DNA from: Ruminiclostridium cellobioparum subsp. termitidis CT1112 | Lineage (GTDB): Bacteria; Bacillota; Clostridia; Acetivibrionales; DSM-1351 | Assembly (NCBI RefSeq): GCF_000350485.1 | Contig: NZ_AORV01000033.1 | Coordinates: 1-64,000 of the forward strand | Length of the DNA stretch: 64,000 bases | Direction: 5' to 3' | Part shown: positions 50,768 to 59,926 of the stretch, piece by piece | Position numbering within the stretch: the stretch's first letter is position 1 | Layout: each line of letters starts with the position of its first letter | The notes under the pieces: model-generated | Seen by the model: only the letters and a program-made list of their open reading frames with translations | The model's database searches: none | What the model was told of the DNA's origin: nothing | Made by a program: the position numbers and the translations under genes

Positions 50768-53700
50768 TTAAGTAAAAGGTGATCCGATATCAGCAATGTA
50801 TTCATACACCCTTTTGCTCACTCTGGCCCCATTGAGTTTATATCCTATTGCCGTTATTTCATCTTCAATTGCCTGTATTTCCTTCTCTTTTGAAGCAACC
50901 TCAACTATGTTATTTTCTATTGCTTTCTTTCTGATTAAAAGGACGGACAATCTGGCTTCCAAAGAAGCTCTCCGGCAGGTTTCCACATCCAGCTGCAGTT
51001 TGTTGCATCCTTTCTTCCATTCATCCTTTTCCTTCTGATTACTGTTATTCTTTTTATACTCTTCCAATGCATTTTCCCGGGCTTCAAATTCCTTTTCAAG
51101 TGCAAGGGCTCTTTCCTCTTCTCTTTGAATTTCTTCTCGGGTTATCAGCTCCACTGCCTGGTAATCTTTAAAATCACAGGCTTCTGCAAGTTCATCCCTA
51201 TAAATCTCCAAAAGTGAATCATTTGCATTATTTATTTTATTAGTTAACGGGATTTCAACTTTAAGTGTCATTATCTTCCTGGGTTTCACGCTTATATCAA
51301 GGGTATCCCCGTTTATCCTCCCAACCTCTCCGGTAATTCTCTCATTCAGATCACAGTGGTAAGCACCTCTGATTTTTGAAGAGAATTTTATTCCGCTGGA
51401 TATCTCGTGGCAGGAAGAGTTAAATAGTCTTATTATGATGCCTTTCCCGTCTTCCGACCTTTTTACAGCCGAAACCTTGATGCACCCTGTGCTGTCATCC
51501 ACCCTGGCAAGCTGGAGCATTCCGGGCAGAGTTCCCTTATGGATATCTGTTTTTACAGAAATAATGCCGGTATTAAACTTGTCTGCATGGGGTAATACTT
51601 TTCCATCCTCATAGTTCCCCCTATGTGAATAAAAAGCATAGTTAAACTCCATTTCTCTCAGGCACTGTGCGTCAGGTACACAAATAGCCGGTCCTGCATC
51701 ACCGATCCTTGTTTTCAAATCGTCCCTGGTAATCCAGTTGATTCCTCTGAACAGGGTAATCGCTATTGTACTTTTTTCTTTTATTATTTCATATTCCGGA
51801 AGTCCTCTGTTAAAGACGGCCGCTCCTGTTTTCCCGTCACTCAGAGCTACAAATGTTCTCTGCGGGAAAGTTGTAATGGGCTTCGGTTCCCTGGCACCAA
51901 TTATTATCCTTCTCACATTTTCAGGTATTGTTGAGTTATCAAAGCCATCGGGTATAATTTTCCTTTGGACCACGTCAAATTGTGTCTCTGCAAAGGATAC
52001 ATCACTTTTGATTCCCGTTGGGAACAAAACCCTGAATCTATGATTCTTAACAGTATTAAGTACCTTTGTCTTAAATTTAATCACCGGATTGTTTGATTCC
52101 AGAGTAATCCACGTAATAACCGGCATCCGGCGCAACTTTTCACTTCGTATACCTGATTCCCCGGAAAGTCCTTCGGGCAAATCAAGTACCAGCTTTACCC
52201 TGACCAAAGCACGGAGGGGACCCTTTTCATCAAAAACAATTTCAGCTTTTTTATTTATGCTGGTAAACACCCTGTCCTTCTCAGGATAGGAATAATTATA
52301 TTCGTCGCCCGCGTCGGCACCGTCTTCGAAGGATGCGATACCGGAATAAATCATATCATTCAGCTTATCAAAAACATTTAAGGTGCCGTTCTCGTTTATT
52401 TCCACCTTTACAAACCTGTTCTCAATGGTTCCGGCCGTTTCATCAACTATGAGCCTGTCATTTTCATCAAAAATTTCTTCATTTCGGGCTTTCTCAGCCG
52501 GGAAAGCAAATAATGTGGTATACCCCAAAGCCGGAATTTCTTTTAGATATATCTTTACAGTACAGTTTTCATCCTTTTGACCGGGAATAAGGTTTCCATG
52601 GCTGTCCTTAAATATTAAATCCGGCTTGTTCTCGATCCTTATTACTGCCATACCATTGCGTTCTGTTGCCATCGTATTGAATACAATGATGCTGAATAAT
52701 GCATCAGGATACTTTACTGTATCGACATTACCTGCAAATATCCGCAAGGATTCATTTACCAGCCCGTTTGAAATACAATAGCTTTCATCAAATCTGGTTT
52801 CCATGTCGGTATGCACATCATCAATGCTTACTCCGCATATGCTGTCATGGGGATGGTTCTTTAAAAGCACCTTCCAGGACTTATCAAGCTTTGCAGCCTG
52901 ATATTCCCCTCCATTGCACCATAAAATCGTCTGCAGAGGCTCGGCATATTTTGAAAGCTCATTCTGGCAGATGTCATTTTGGATTTTGAGATACATCCTG
53001 CTGGATAAAATTCCCGGGAATACCGATATGAATCTTCCGCTGTACAGCGCACCCTTTAATTTTTTCAGTGCAGGGGCATGGCTTAATACTGCCCTCATGT
53101 AATCTTCAGGTGTACTCTGGATCACCCTGAAATCCTCAAAGTCCATTTTTCCATTTTGAATATTCGGAATTATATCATCAGGCACCATCTCCTGGTCATA
53201 TCCGTTCATCAGCAGCACATTAGGCGTAGTTGCAAATGGAAATATTTTTTTTACTTCATTTTCAACCCTTTCCTGCATCATGCCCTGATACTCGGCAAGC
53301 CTCATTGCATTTCTATAGCTGCTTAAAAAGTATACGCCGGGCATTACCGTGCCGTCAGGAGATTCCCATGCAAATTCGGAGTTTAAGTCATTGGGATCCA
53401 TTTCAACGCCTCTCCAGACAAATAATCCGAACATGCCGAACTGCTTGTGGATCTGAGGCGCCTGAGAGATCTGTCCGAAATTATCCAGCAGCCAGCCTAC
53501 CTGCATTGGTTCACCAAATTCCGAAGCTGTTTTAAAACCTATCATAAGATTTCTGACAATTGCTTCTTCACTGATGAGCTGCCAGTCGGGCTGCAAATAG
53601 TAGGGCCCCACAACCAGTCTTTTTGAGGAGGCATATTGTTTTATTTTCTGCTTGTACCAGTCTACATCTTTCCCCTGTTGTTCCAGCTGCTCCAGATAAT

Positions 53701-53878
53701 CCTCTATCATTGAGGTCTGCCCATCCAGAACGAATCTGTACTCAGGTTCCTTCTCCATCATATCGAAAAGTGATTCAAAAAAAGGAACCAGCCATTCATT
53801 TGTATATTTACTGTTTAAATACCATTCCCGGTCCCAGTGTGTGTGGGAAATGATATGTGCAATTTTACTTTTTTCCAT
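50768..53878 (-). CDS. GH38 alpha-mannosidase
   Basis: A 1036-residue glycoside hydrolase family 38 enzyme. The N-terminal metal site is HIISHTHWDREWY, the nucleophile Asp is in GWLLDNFGQISQAP, and a further zinc ligand lies in NHPHDSICGVSIDDVHTD. The central helical and C-terminal beta domains follow. There is no signal peptide, so it acts in the cytosol on an imported sugar. The last ~150 residues are odd: a highly charged coiled coil (~885-1020) not part of the usual GH38 core. The start is ATG 53878, preceded by GGGGG. It lies 19 bp after the second permease. The role in mannosylglycerate use is inferred from the glycerate kinase next to it. Confidence 0.94.
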   Translation of the reverse strand: MEKSKIAHIISHTHWDREWYLNSKYTNEWLVPFFESLFDMMEKEPEYRFVLDGQTSMIEDYLEQLEQQGKDVDWYKQKIKQYASSKRLVVGPYYLQPDWQLISEEAIVRNLMIGFKTASEFGEPMQVGWLLDNFGQISQAPQIHKQFGMFGLFVWRGVEMDPNDLNSEFAWESPDGTVMPGVYFLSSYRNAMRLAEYQGMMQERVENEVKKIFPFATTPNVLLMNGYDQEMVPDDIIPNIQNGKMDFEDFRVIQSTPEDYMRAVLSHAPALKKLKGALYSGRFISVFPGILSSRMYLKIQNDICQNELSKYAEPLQTILWCNGGEYQAAKLDKSWKVLLKNHPHDSICGVSIDDVHTDMETRFDESYCISNGLVNESLRIFAGNVDTVKYPDALFSIIVFNTMATERNGMAVIRIENKPDLIFKDSHGNLIPGQKDENCTVKIYLKEIPALGYTTLFAFPAEKARNEEIFDENDRLIVDETAGTIENRFVKVEINENGTLNVFDKLNDMIYSGIASFEDGADAGDEYNYSYPEKDRVFTSINKKAEIVFDEKGPLRALVRVKLVLDLPEGLSGESGIRSEKLRRMPVITWITLESNNPVIKFKTKVLNTVKNHRFRVLFPTGIKSDVSFAETQFDVVQRKIIPDGFDNSTIPENVRRIIIGAREPKPITTFPQRTFVALSDGKTGAAVFNRGLPEYEIIKEKSTIAITLFRGINWITRDDLKTRIGDAGPAICVPDAQCLREMEFNYAFYSHRGNYEDGKVLPHADKFNTGIISVKTDIHKGTLPGMLQLARVDDSTGCIKVSAVKRSEDGKGIIIRLFNSSCHEISSGIKFSSKIRGAYHCDLNERITGEVGRINGDTLDISVKPRKIMTLKVEIPLTNKINNANDSLLEIYRDELAEACDFKDYQAVELITREEIQREEERALALEKEFEARENALEEYKKNNSNQKEKDEWKKGCNKLQLDVETCRRASLEARLSVLLIRKKAIENNIVEVASKEKEIQAIEDEITAIGYKLNGARVSKRVYEYIADIGSPFT

Positions 53879-53897
53879 GAAAGTACCCCCCAAATTT

Positions 53898-54740
53898 TTA
53901 TCCCTTCACTGCGCCTTCAGTCAGTGCCGACACAATGAATCTCTGCAGTATAATAAACAGTACCATCGTAGGTAAAATTCCAATTACACATGCCGCTGCC
54001 AGATAGTGTGTAGTAACCGCTTCCGTTGTCGATTGAAGATTGACAAGTCCCACCGAGATAGGGAACTTCCTGCCGTCATCCAGTAAAATAAACGGAACCA
54101 CAAACTGTGACCAGCTATTTACCGCAATCAGCAGTGATACTGAGATAATTCCGGGAATAGTTACCGGAATCAGGATCTTCCTCAGTGCCTTCAATCTGCC
54201 GCAGCCATCAATAAGAGCAGCTTCATCCAGCTGTACCGGAATTGTATCCAGATATCCTTTGATATACCATGTTGCAAATGGAACGCTTATCGCTATATAT
54301 ACCAGTATCAATGCAACCTGGCTATTGGTCATATTAATTTGACTGAAATACCGGTATAAAGGAATAACAATTACCAATGGTGAAATCATCTGAAAAATCA
54401 ACACTCCAAACATCATGCTTCTTTTAAACTTGAATTTCAATCTGGAAAAGGCATAGCCGGCCGGAAGCGTAATCAATAAGGTCCCTGCCACTGTGCATAT
54501 TACAATGTATAGGGAATTCCAGAGATTTCTCAGAATTTGCGTATTATTTATGACAAATATATAATTTTCGATGTTAAAGCTTTTCGGAAAAATTTTAGGT
54601 GGCACCATAAATAATTCCGGTACCGTCTTCAGTGAAAGAGACAGCACCCAAACCACCGGATAGAGGAAAAACAGGCTTGTTAGAATATAAATCAAATAAA
54701 TTCCCACTTTAGCCCCGGTTTGATTATACTTTTTCTTCAT
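53898..54740 (-). CDS. Sugar ABC transporter permease (MalG-like)
   Basis: A 280-residue inner-membrane permease with six hydrophobic segments. The EAA loop, which contacts the ATPase, reads DEAALIDGCGRLKALRKILI. The family is CUT1 (MalFG type). It follows the first permease by 6 bp. No ATPase gene is in the operon, so a shared MsmX-like ATPase must serve this system. Confidence 0.94.
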   Translation of the reverse strand: MKKKYNQTGAKVGIYLIYILTSLFFLYPVVWVLSLSLKTVPELFMVPPKIFPKSFNIENYIFVINNTQILRNLWNSLYIVICTVAGTLLITLPAGYAFSRLKFKFKRSMMFGVLIFQMISPLVIVIPLYRYFSQINMTNSQVALILVYIAISVPFATWYIKGYLDTIPVQLDEAALIDGCGRLKALRKILIPVTIPGIISVSLLIAVNSWSQFVVPFILLDDGRKFPISVGLVNLQSTTEAVTTHYLAAACVIGILPTMVLFIILQRFIVSALTEGAVKG

Positions 54741-54746
54741 GCTGTC

Positions 54747-55664
54747 TCACACCTCACTTTTTTTCATTATATAGAAATAAACAGCCGCCATTATGGAATT
54801 TATCAGCAATAATAATACGGCGACAGAAGAACCCCTTCCTAAATCAAGCAGCTGGAAAATCTGCGTATAGGCGCTTAAAGCCAATACTTCGGTACTTCTT
54901 CCGGGTCCGCCTCCTGTTAATGTCATTACCATGTCAAAGGTATTAAATGTATATATTGTATTTAAAATAAGATTAATCAGCATAACAGGCATGACAGACG
55001 GAATTATAATTTTGAACAGTCTTCCTGCCGCACTGGCCCCGTCCACTCTTGCAGCCTCCAGGGTCTCTCCCGGAACTGTTTTTAGCCCTGAGTAGAGCAA
55101 TATCATACTTTGGGCAGTTCCTCTCCAGACATTTGCTACCGTAGCCGAAACAACGGCTATAAAAGGGTCGGTAAGAAACCTTACATGTCCCACTCCTATC
55201 AAAGTTAGGAAGTAGTTTAAAATACCCGTCGGGGATTCATCATACATCATCCTCCAGATAATACCGATGATAACTCCCGGAATTACCATTGATATCAATG
55301 CAACAGTTCTTACAAATACAGTTCCGCGCAAATTCATACTTTCGCCCTTGTCAACCGACAGGGCAATAATGAATCCCAGCACCATTTGAAATACTACGCT
55401 GAAGAAAACAAAAAATGCTGTGACCTTTAACATTGCATAAAATCCTGAATCCTGAAACAGATTCAAAAATGAATTAAATGTGTAATTATACTCCGTCTCA
55501 CCGATACGTGCATTGGTAAAACTAAGTCGGAGAATATCAAACATGGGATAGATAAACAAAGTTAAAAGTATTATTACCAACGGAGCCAGCCAGGGGATTG
55601 GGGTTTCGCCCAATCCCTTCCTGCCTGACAAACGGTTTGATTTACCAATAGTTTCTCGGCTCAT
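54747..55664 (-). CDS. Sugar ABC transporter permease (MalF-like)
   Basis: A 305-residue permease with six membrane segments. The EAA loop reads GETLEAARVDGASAAGRLFK. The first ~20 residues are cytosolic. It follows the solute-binding protein by 20 bp and pairs with the MalG-like permease downstream. CUT1 family; the substrate is most likely an alpha-mannoside given the GH38 gene in the same operon. Confidence 0.94.
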   Translation of the reverse strand: MSRETIGKSNRLSGRKGLGETPIPWLAPLVIILLTLFIYPMFDILRLSFTNARIGETEYNYTFNSFLNLFQDSGFYAMLKVTAFFVFFSVVFQMVLGFIIALSVDKGESMNLRGTVFVRTVALISMVIPGVIIGIIWRMMYDESPTGILNYFLTLIGVGHVRFLTDPFIAVVSATVANVWRGTAQSMILLYSGLKTVPGETLEAARVDGASAAGRLFKIIIPSVMPVMLINLILNTIYTFNTFDMVMTLTGGGPGRSTEVLALSAYTQIFQLLDLGRGSSVAVLLLLINSIMAAVYFYIMKKSEV

Positions 55665-55684
55665 ATTTTCACACCTTTGTCCTT

Positions 55685-57085
55685 TTACTTTTTAGAAGTA
55701 ACAATTTTCCAGGCATTATCAACAGCTTTTTCAGGTGTTGTTTGCCCTGCCAGAACATTATTGATTGCAATCTGAATTTCTTGTGAAATTGTGGGATATA
55801 TATTTGCAGCCGGACGGACATAAGCAAATTGCAATTCTTCCTTGAATTTCTGTGCAAAAGGATCACTCTTTAAAAATTCCGCCTTTTCAAATACACTTTT
55901 TCTTGGAGGCAGATATCCGCCGGCACTGCACCAGCCTTCCATTCCCTGGTCATTCACATACATGTCGATGATAAAGTCAGCTGCAAGTTTGCGTTTTTGA
56001 TCATCCTCGGTAAATACGGTAGATACCCATCCGCCGGCAGTACTTGCCCTCTGATCGGCCTCTGCCATGGGAATCGGCGCCACATCCCACAGTTCATCAA
56101 ATTTATCGGCTATAACCGATCTGAGTTGGGCTGCCATATTGCTTACACCTACGAACATCGCGACCTTTCCGGCAGCCAGGTCGGCATTCATATTTGGATC
56201 ACTCTTGAAGTTCAGGACACGGGTTGGTGTAACACCTGTATCCACAGTGCTTTTTAAGAAATTTATATAATTTATCATGGCCGCCCTGTTTTCACCTTCT
56301 CCAAAAACAGGTGTTCCGTTGTCATCCACCAGTTTTCCGCCCTGTCCGAAGAAATATGGAAGGGTATTCATAGTTACATTTTCGTCACGGCCTGCCGAGT
56401 ATAAAAATGCATCATATCCCTGGCCTTTTAGTTGTTTTCCTAAATCCAAAAGCTCCTGCCAGGTTTTAGGAGGATTTTTTACAATATCCTTGCGGTAGAA
56501 GAGAGCGCGGACATCAGTTGTGTACCAGAGTCCAAGTATCTTATCCTCCGGCTTCATAACATTCTGGGCAAATGGGAACCAGTCATTGATATCAAGGTTT
56601 TTCTCCTGCACGATATCATCAATTGGCTGTGCGTATTTTGTAAAATTAGGGAATATATAAGAGTCAATTGCCGCTATGTCCGGTGCCTGTCCCGATGCTG
56701 CCTGAACAAGAATCTTTGCCATAGAATCGCTTATTGCGATAGTTGTTTGTATTGGTACAATTTTAACATCAGGGTGTTTTTCAGCCCATTCCTTTGCCTT
56801 CTTTGTCAGATATTCAACCTTTGCCTGGTTGGAATCCATCATGGAGTGTGCAGGAACCGGCTGCCAGGTAATTTCGGTTTTGGCATTTTTATCTCCTATT
56901 AATTGAGGAGTTACGGTTACATTTGCATTTGAATTATCGGTTTTTGAGCTCTGTTCGGACTGTGCAGCATTGGACTGTGCTGCAGTAGACTGCACTGATT
57001 GATTTTCATTTTTGTTTCCGCATCCTGCCAGGAAAATACCTGCAGCCATAACTACTGCCAAAAGCAAGGCTAAACCACGTTTCAT
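55685..57085 (-). CDS. Extracellular sugar-binding lipoprotein of ABC transporter
   Basis: A 466-residue solute-binding protein. The signal peptide ends in a lipobox (LLLAVVMAAGIFLAGCGN), so Cys21-22 is lipidated and the protein sits on the outer face of the membrane. A Gln/Ser/Asn-rich linker follows. The binding domain is of the MalE/UgpB type (AAGKVAMFVGVSNMAAQLRS, AADFIIDMYV). Substrate is inferred as a mannoside. It is the first structural gene; a perfect palindrome GTAATCGATTAC lies ~190 bp upstream. Confidence 0.93.
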   Translation of the reverse strand: MKRGLALLLAVVMAAGIFLAGCGNKNENQSVQSTAAQSNAAQSEQSSKTDNSNANVTVTPQLIGDKNAKTEITWQPVPAHSMMDSNQAKVEYLTKKAKEWAEKHPDVKIVPIQTTIAISDSMAKILVQAASGQAPDIAAIDSYIFPNFTKYAQPIDDIVQEKNLDINDWFPFAQNVMKPEDKILGLWYTTDVRALFYRKDIVKNPPKTWQELLDLGKQLKGQGYDAFLYSAGRDENVTMNTLPYFFGQGGKLVDDNGTPVFGEGENRAAMINYINFLKSTVDTGVTPTRVLNFKSDPNMNADLAAGKVAMFVGVSNMAAQLRSVIADKFDELWDVAPIPMAEADQRASTAGGWVSTVFTEDDQKRKLAADFIIDMYVNDQGMEGWCSAGGYLPPRKSVFEKAEFLKSDPFAQKFKEELQFAYVRPAANIYPTISQEIQIAINNVLAGQTTPEKAVDNAWKIVTSKK

Positions 57086-57277
57086 AAAATAATCCTCCCT
57101 TTAATCCTTTATATATTTGCTGTTATTTAAAGAAAGTAAAATACCGTCCTTTTATTAGAAGCAGATTGAATATAGTCACCTCCAGCCTTAAATTATTTTT
57201 TTACACAGGACTGTATTTATACTTTTATAAGTGTGGGTTATTAATTTATTCCATAAAATTAAGTAGATAGTAAATGT

Positions 57278-57289
57278 GTAATCGATTAC
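57278..57289. promoter_or_regulatory. Probable LacI-family operator upstream of the sugar operon
   Basis: Perfect 12-bp palindrome GTAATCGATTAC with the central CG typical of LacI/GalR-family sites. It lies between the regulator gene and the solute-binding protein gene. Confidence 0.7.
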
Positions 57290-57309
57290 GCAAACATGAA
57301 AAAAGTATT

Positions 57310-58331
57310 TCAGCAAGACTTTCTAATAATTAAATTGGGTTTCATCACCATATTTTCGTATGTATCTCCCGCTTTGACAACCTCATCATTCATACGCTTT
57401 AACAGCAATTCCATGGATTTTTTACCCATTTCATACTTTGGTTGGGATATGGTTGTTAAAGGCACGTCAAGATATTGGTCCATTTCATCATCATTGTAAC
57501 CAATAATTGCAACATCCTCGGGAATCCTTGCACCGCTTTCCACCAGGGCCTTGTAAGCTCCGATAGCCAGACTGTCGTTAATTGCAAACACTGCAGTAAA
57601 ATCCAAAGGCCCTGAAGCCAGGTATTTCTTTATAGCCATATACCCATATTTTTTCTGATCAAGAGTCTTGTCGGATAAACTGATTATTTTGGTGTCCTTA
57701 ATTCCATTATTCTTAAGAGCGGTCGTATATCCTTCTATACGTTTTTCAATAGTAGAACAGGGATACTCCGGGCCATTTAAAAGGACAATTTTCTTGTGTC
57801 CAAGAGATATGAAATGACTCGTGGCTTCATATGCACCCATAAAATCATCGGTTGTAATGATATCGGTGTCTATGCCATCAATACGCCTGTCTATGAATAC
57901 AAAAGGTATTTTTTCTTTTTTTAGTCGGAGGTAGCAGCCAATATCCACACCATGGGTGGGAGATACAATAATTCCATCTACCCGTCTTTCAATAAAAAGG
58001 TTGATGAGCTTTTTTCTTTTTCGACTATTCCATTGGTACATCCCAGGATAACACCATAGTTGTTTTGAGTTGCAATATCTTCAATTCCATGAAATATTTC
58101 GGCATAGAAGTGTCCGGCCATTAAATCATTAAAAATCAAGCCGATAGCCATTGAACGTTTTGAGCGCAAACCACTGGCCAATATATTCGGACGGTAATCC
58201 AGTTCTTTGGCGACAGCCAGTATTGCATCACGGGTATCACTGCTGATGCGGTCTTTTCCATTTAATGCTCTATATACTGTAGTCTTGGATACTCCCACTT
58301 TTGCAGCAATATCATCCAGTGTGGCGCCCAT
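57310..58331 (-). pseudogene. LacI/GalR family regulator, interrupted by a frameshift
   Basis: Two overlapping frames together make one LacI-type regulator. The first (58331 to 57978) has the helix-turn-helix TLDDIAAKVGVSKTTVYRAL and the start of the ligand domain up to GCTNGIVEKE. The second (ending at 57310) continues KKLINLFIERRVDGIIVSPTH to the C-terminus. The break is in an A-rich stretch (five A, G, six A; + strand 58019-58031). The span is 1022 nt, one short of a multiple of three, so one lost A would restore a protein of 340 residues. It may be a real mutation, a sequencing error or slippage. Context says it controls the mannoside operon. Confidence 0.88.
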
Positions 58332-58433
58332 TTTATCCTCCTATTCCACTAATATGCACAGCTGTTTTCATTTAAATCATTTCAAGCTGTTCTCTATAAA
58401 TAATCATATTTGATATTAGCAATGTAATTTGGC

Positions 58434-58445
58434 GTAACCGATTCC
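58434..58445. promoter_or_regulatory. Possible second LacI-family operator
   Basis: GTAACCGATTCC matches the operator GTAATCGATTAC at 10 of 12 positions and lies ~105 bp upstream of the regulator start, within a region flanked by GGCG/CGCC. It would suit autoregulation. Confidence 0.5.
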
Positions 58446-58522
58446 GCCATATATTTTATTATACAATATCTCTAAACAATGTCAATGTTTTTTATATTAT
58501 ATTTTGCAACTTTTACAAAGAG

Positions 58523-58636
58523 CTATGCAAAATCCTCAATATATGTAGTTGTATAAACCGTTCGATAAGTAGAAATACCAGCTGCCATAATCAAATTAGC
58601 AAGAAAAATTATAGACAAGATAATCGATTTTTTCAT
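58523..58636 (-). CDS. Small hydrophobic peptide, 37 residues
   Basis: ATG 58636 with GGAGG 7 nt upstream; TAG at 58523. The translation starts MKKSIILSIIFLANLIMAA, a positively charged start and a hydrophobic core like a signal peptide or a single membrane helix, then a Tyr/Thr-rich tail ending YIEDFA. I recognise no family. It is between the LacI gene and a copy of the T-shaped repeat, which ends 22 bp before the start. It could be a real small membrane protein or chance; the ribosome binding site favours a real gene. Confidence 0.5.
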   Translation of the reverse strand: MKKSIILSIIFLANLIMAAGISTYRTVYTTTYIEDFA

Positions 58637-58658
58637 TTGAGAGCCTCCAGTCCTTAAT

Positions 58659-59015
58659 TTAACTCGTTGTGCTAATTAATTTAAATTTTGCTTTACCGGT
58701 GTGATTTTTTATATCAAATGGTGACTTCCGTACTAACTTCATAAAATAAGTACGCACCCAAAACAATTACGAAAATTGTATCGCCTCATTATAAAGCAAT
58801 TTTGCCGTCGCTCAAACTCGACATCCTGTCTCGATTTGAAGCTCAAAGCAGCGTCCTGCTGCTTTGCCGGCAAAACCGCTTTACCTTCGCCGACAATTTA
58901 TCGCAATTGTTTTTAACCGTGCGTCTTATTTCATGAAGTTGTCCTCGCGCACCATTTGATTCTAATTAAATCTATCTGTAAGCAAAACAATATTTCAATT
59001 AGCACAATATGTTAA
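58659..59015. repeat. T-shaped palindromic element, copy 2
   Basis: A 357-bp copy, ~90% identical by eye to 24870-25227 in the same orientation. A central stretch of over 60 bp including both apical hairpins is identical. Ends are TTAAC...GTGCTAATT and the complement AATTAGCAC...GTTAA. It lies directly beside the truncated end of a GNAT pseudogene. Confidence 0.87.
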
Positions 59016-59022
59016 TTTAGTG

Positions 59023-59281
59023 TTATTTCACAAGGTAAAGACTATTCCTTTCTTCGGTACACTGCATCAGCTCTCGCCCAATTCCCTTTCCCCTTCACTG
59101 CTCATCCACAACCAGCCCGCCAATTTCGGCCATCAAGTCACTCTCAAGCAGCGGATACAGGTGTACATGGAACTATCCAGCAACCTTGCCATTAGCAGTT
59201 TCAGCAACAAAAACACGATGGTCTTTCTGAATTAGGATATCCTCCATACGAAGCTTGACCTGCTCAGAAGTGGCAGTCTCT
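59023..59281 (-). pseudogene. GNAT acetyltransferase remnant
   Basis: One frame on the minus strand reads SEQVKLRMEDILIQKDHRVF, then AETANGKVAG, stop (TAG), FHVHLYPLLESDLMAEIGGL, then VVDEQ, stop (TGA), RGKGIGRELM. This is acetyl-CoA motif A of the GNAT family (R-G-x-G-I-G) with two in-frame stop codons. The N-terminal ~25 residues and the whole C-terminal part are missing; the frame ends 8 bp from the edge of repeat copy 2. It is not functional. Confidence 0.75.
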
Positions 59282-59515
59282 GACCTTATGATAGAAGTTT
59301 TTACTGGCTGCTATACACCCTTTTATTTTATGACTCCATTCTGAAAGATCATAATTACAAATTGAACCACCTGCATTTTCAAGTATCAGCGCAGCTCCGG
59401 CATGTCCCTCCATATTACTTCCAAAATCAATAAAACAGTCAGTCCTTCCCCGTGCCACATTACAAATATTCAAAGCTGGAGATAGGAGCCCCATTCCCTT
59501 ACTTATTACTGGTTT
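59264..59515 (-). pseudogene. Inositol-monophosphatase-family C-terminal fragment
   Basis: The frame reads GLLSPALNICNVARGRTDCF, then IDFGSNMEGHAGAALILENA and GGSICNYDLSEW, ending IAASKNFYHKVRDCHF. This matches the C-terminal part of IMPase/SuhB-like phosphatases (VA-GR-D; AGAALILENAGG). The N-terminal two thirds, with the metal-binding motifs, are absent. The fragment's end overlaps the start of the GNAT remnant, so this is a fused set of gene debris. Confidence 0.65.
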
Positions 59516-59538
59516 GTTACAGTTTCCTAATGTACAAA

Positions 59539-59862
59539 TCAGGTTACTTCGGTATTATTAAAAGAATAGTTAGTAATACCTTTAAACTTCACCGACTCAA
59601 ACTTAAAGAATACACCACCCTCATAATAAAAATCCTCATCAAGAATTTCCTCTGTTTTATAAACAAAGTAATTCAATTTATATCTGGCTATTGTTTTTTT
59701 AACATATTGAGGTAACTCATAAAGATTCTGATAACTGATAGTAAATTTTTCTCCATATTTACTATCAAATAATCTTTTTCTCCATAATGGAGATAAACTA
59801 ATATAGTATACAATATCAATTATATATTTTTTATGTAATTTTCTTTTTATTCTTTTATTCAT
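59539..59862 (-). CDS. Hypothetical AT-rich orphan protein, 107 residues
   Basis: Not recognised. AAGGTG lies 5 nt before the ATG. The product is basic at the N-terminus (NKRIKRKLHKKYIID) and rich in Tyr, Lys, Ile and Phe. Codon use is much more AT-rich than in neighbouring genes, which suggests transfer from elsewhere. It lies between an IMPase remnant and an Rpn nuclease remnant, so it may be part of the same decayed island. Confidence 0.5.
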   Translation of the reverse strand: MNKRIKRKLHKKYIIDIVYYISLSPLWRKRLFDSKYGEKFTISYQNLYELPQYVKKTIARYKLNYFVYKTEEILDEDFYYEGGVFFKFESVKFKGITNYSFNNTEVT

Positions 59863-59926
59863 TGATACACCTTAATATGGTTATTTCTCCAGTCTGAAAC
59901 ACCCTTATGACCTTCTATAAAGGCTA

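Noticed and set aside
57978-58041. Programmed -1 frameshift making two LacI products
   Set aside because: The run does not give a standard A-AAA-AAG heptamer in the zero frame and no stimulatory hairpin was seen; a lost base or a sequencing error is simpler.
59020-59235. 71-codon plus-strand frame
   Set aside because: It is the reverse of the GNAT remnant, whose minus-strand reading gives the acetyl-CoA motif.
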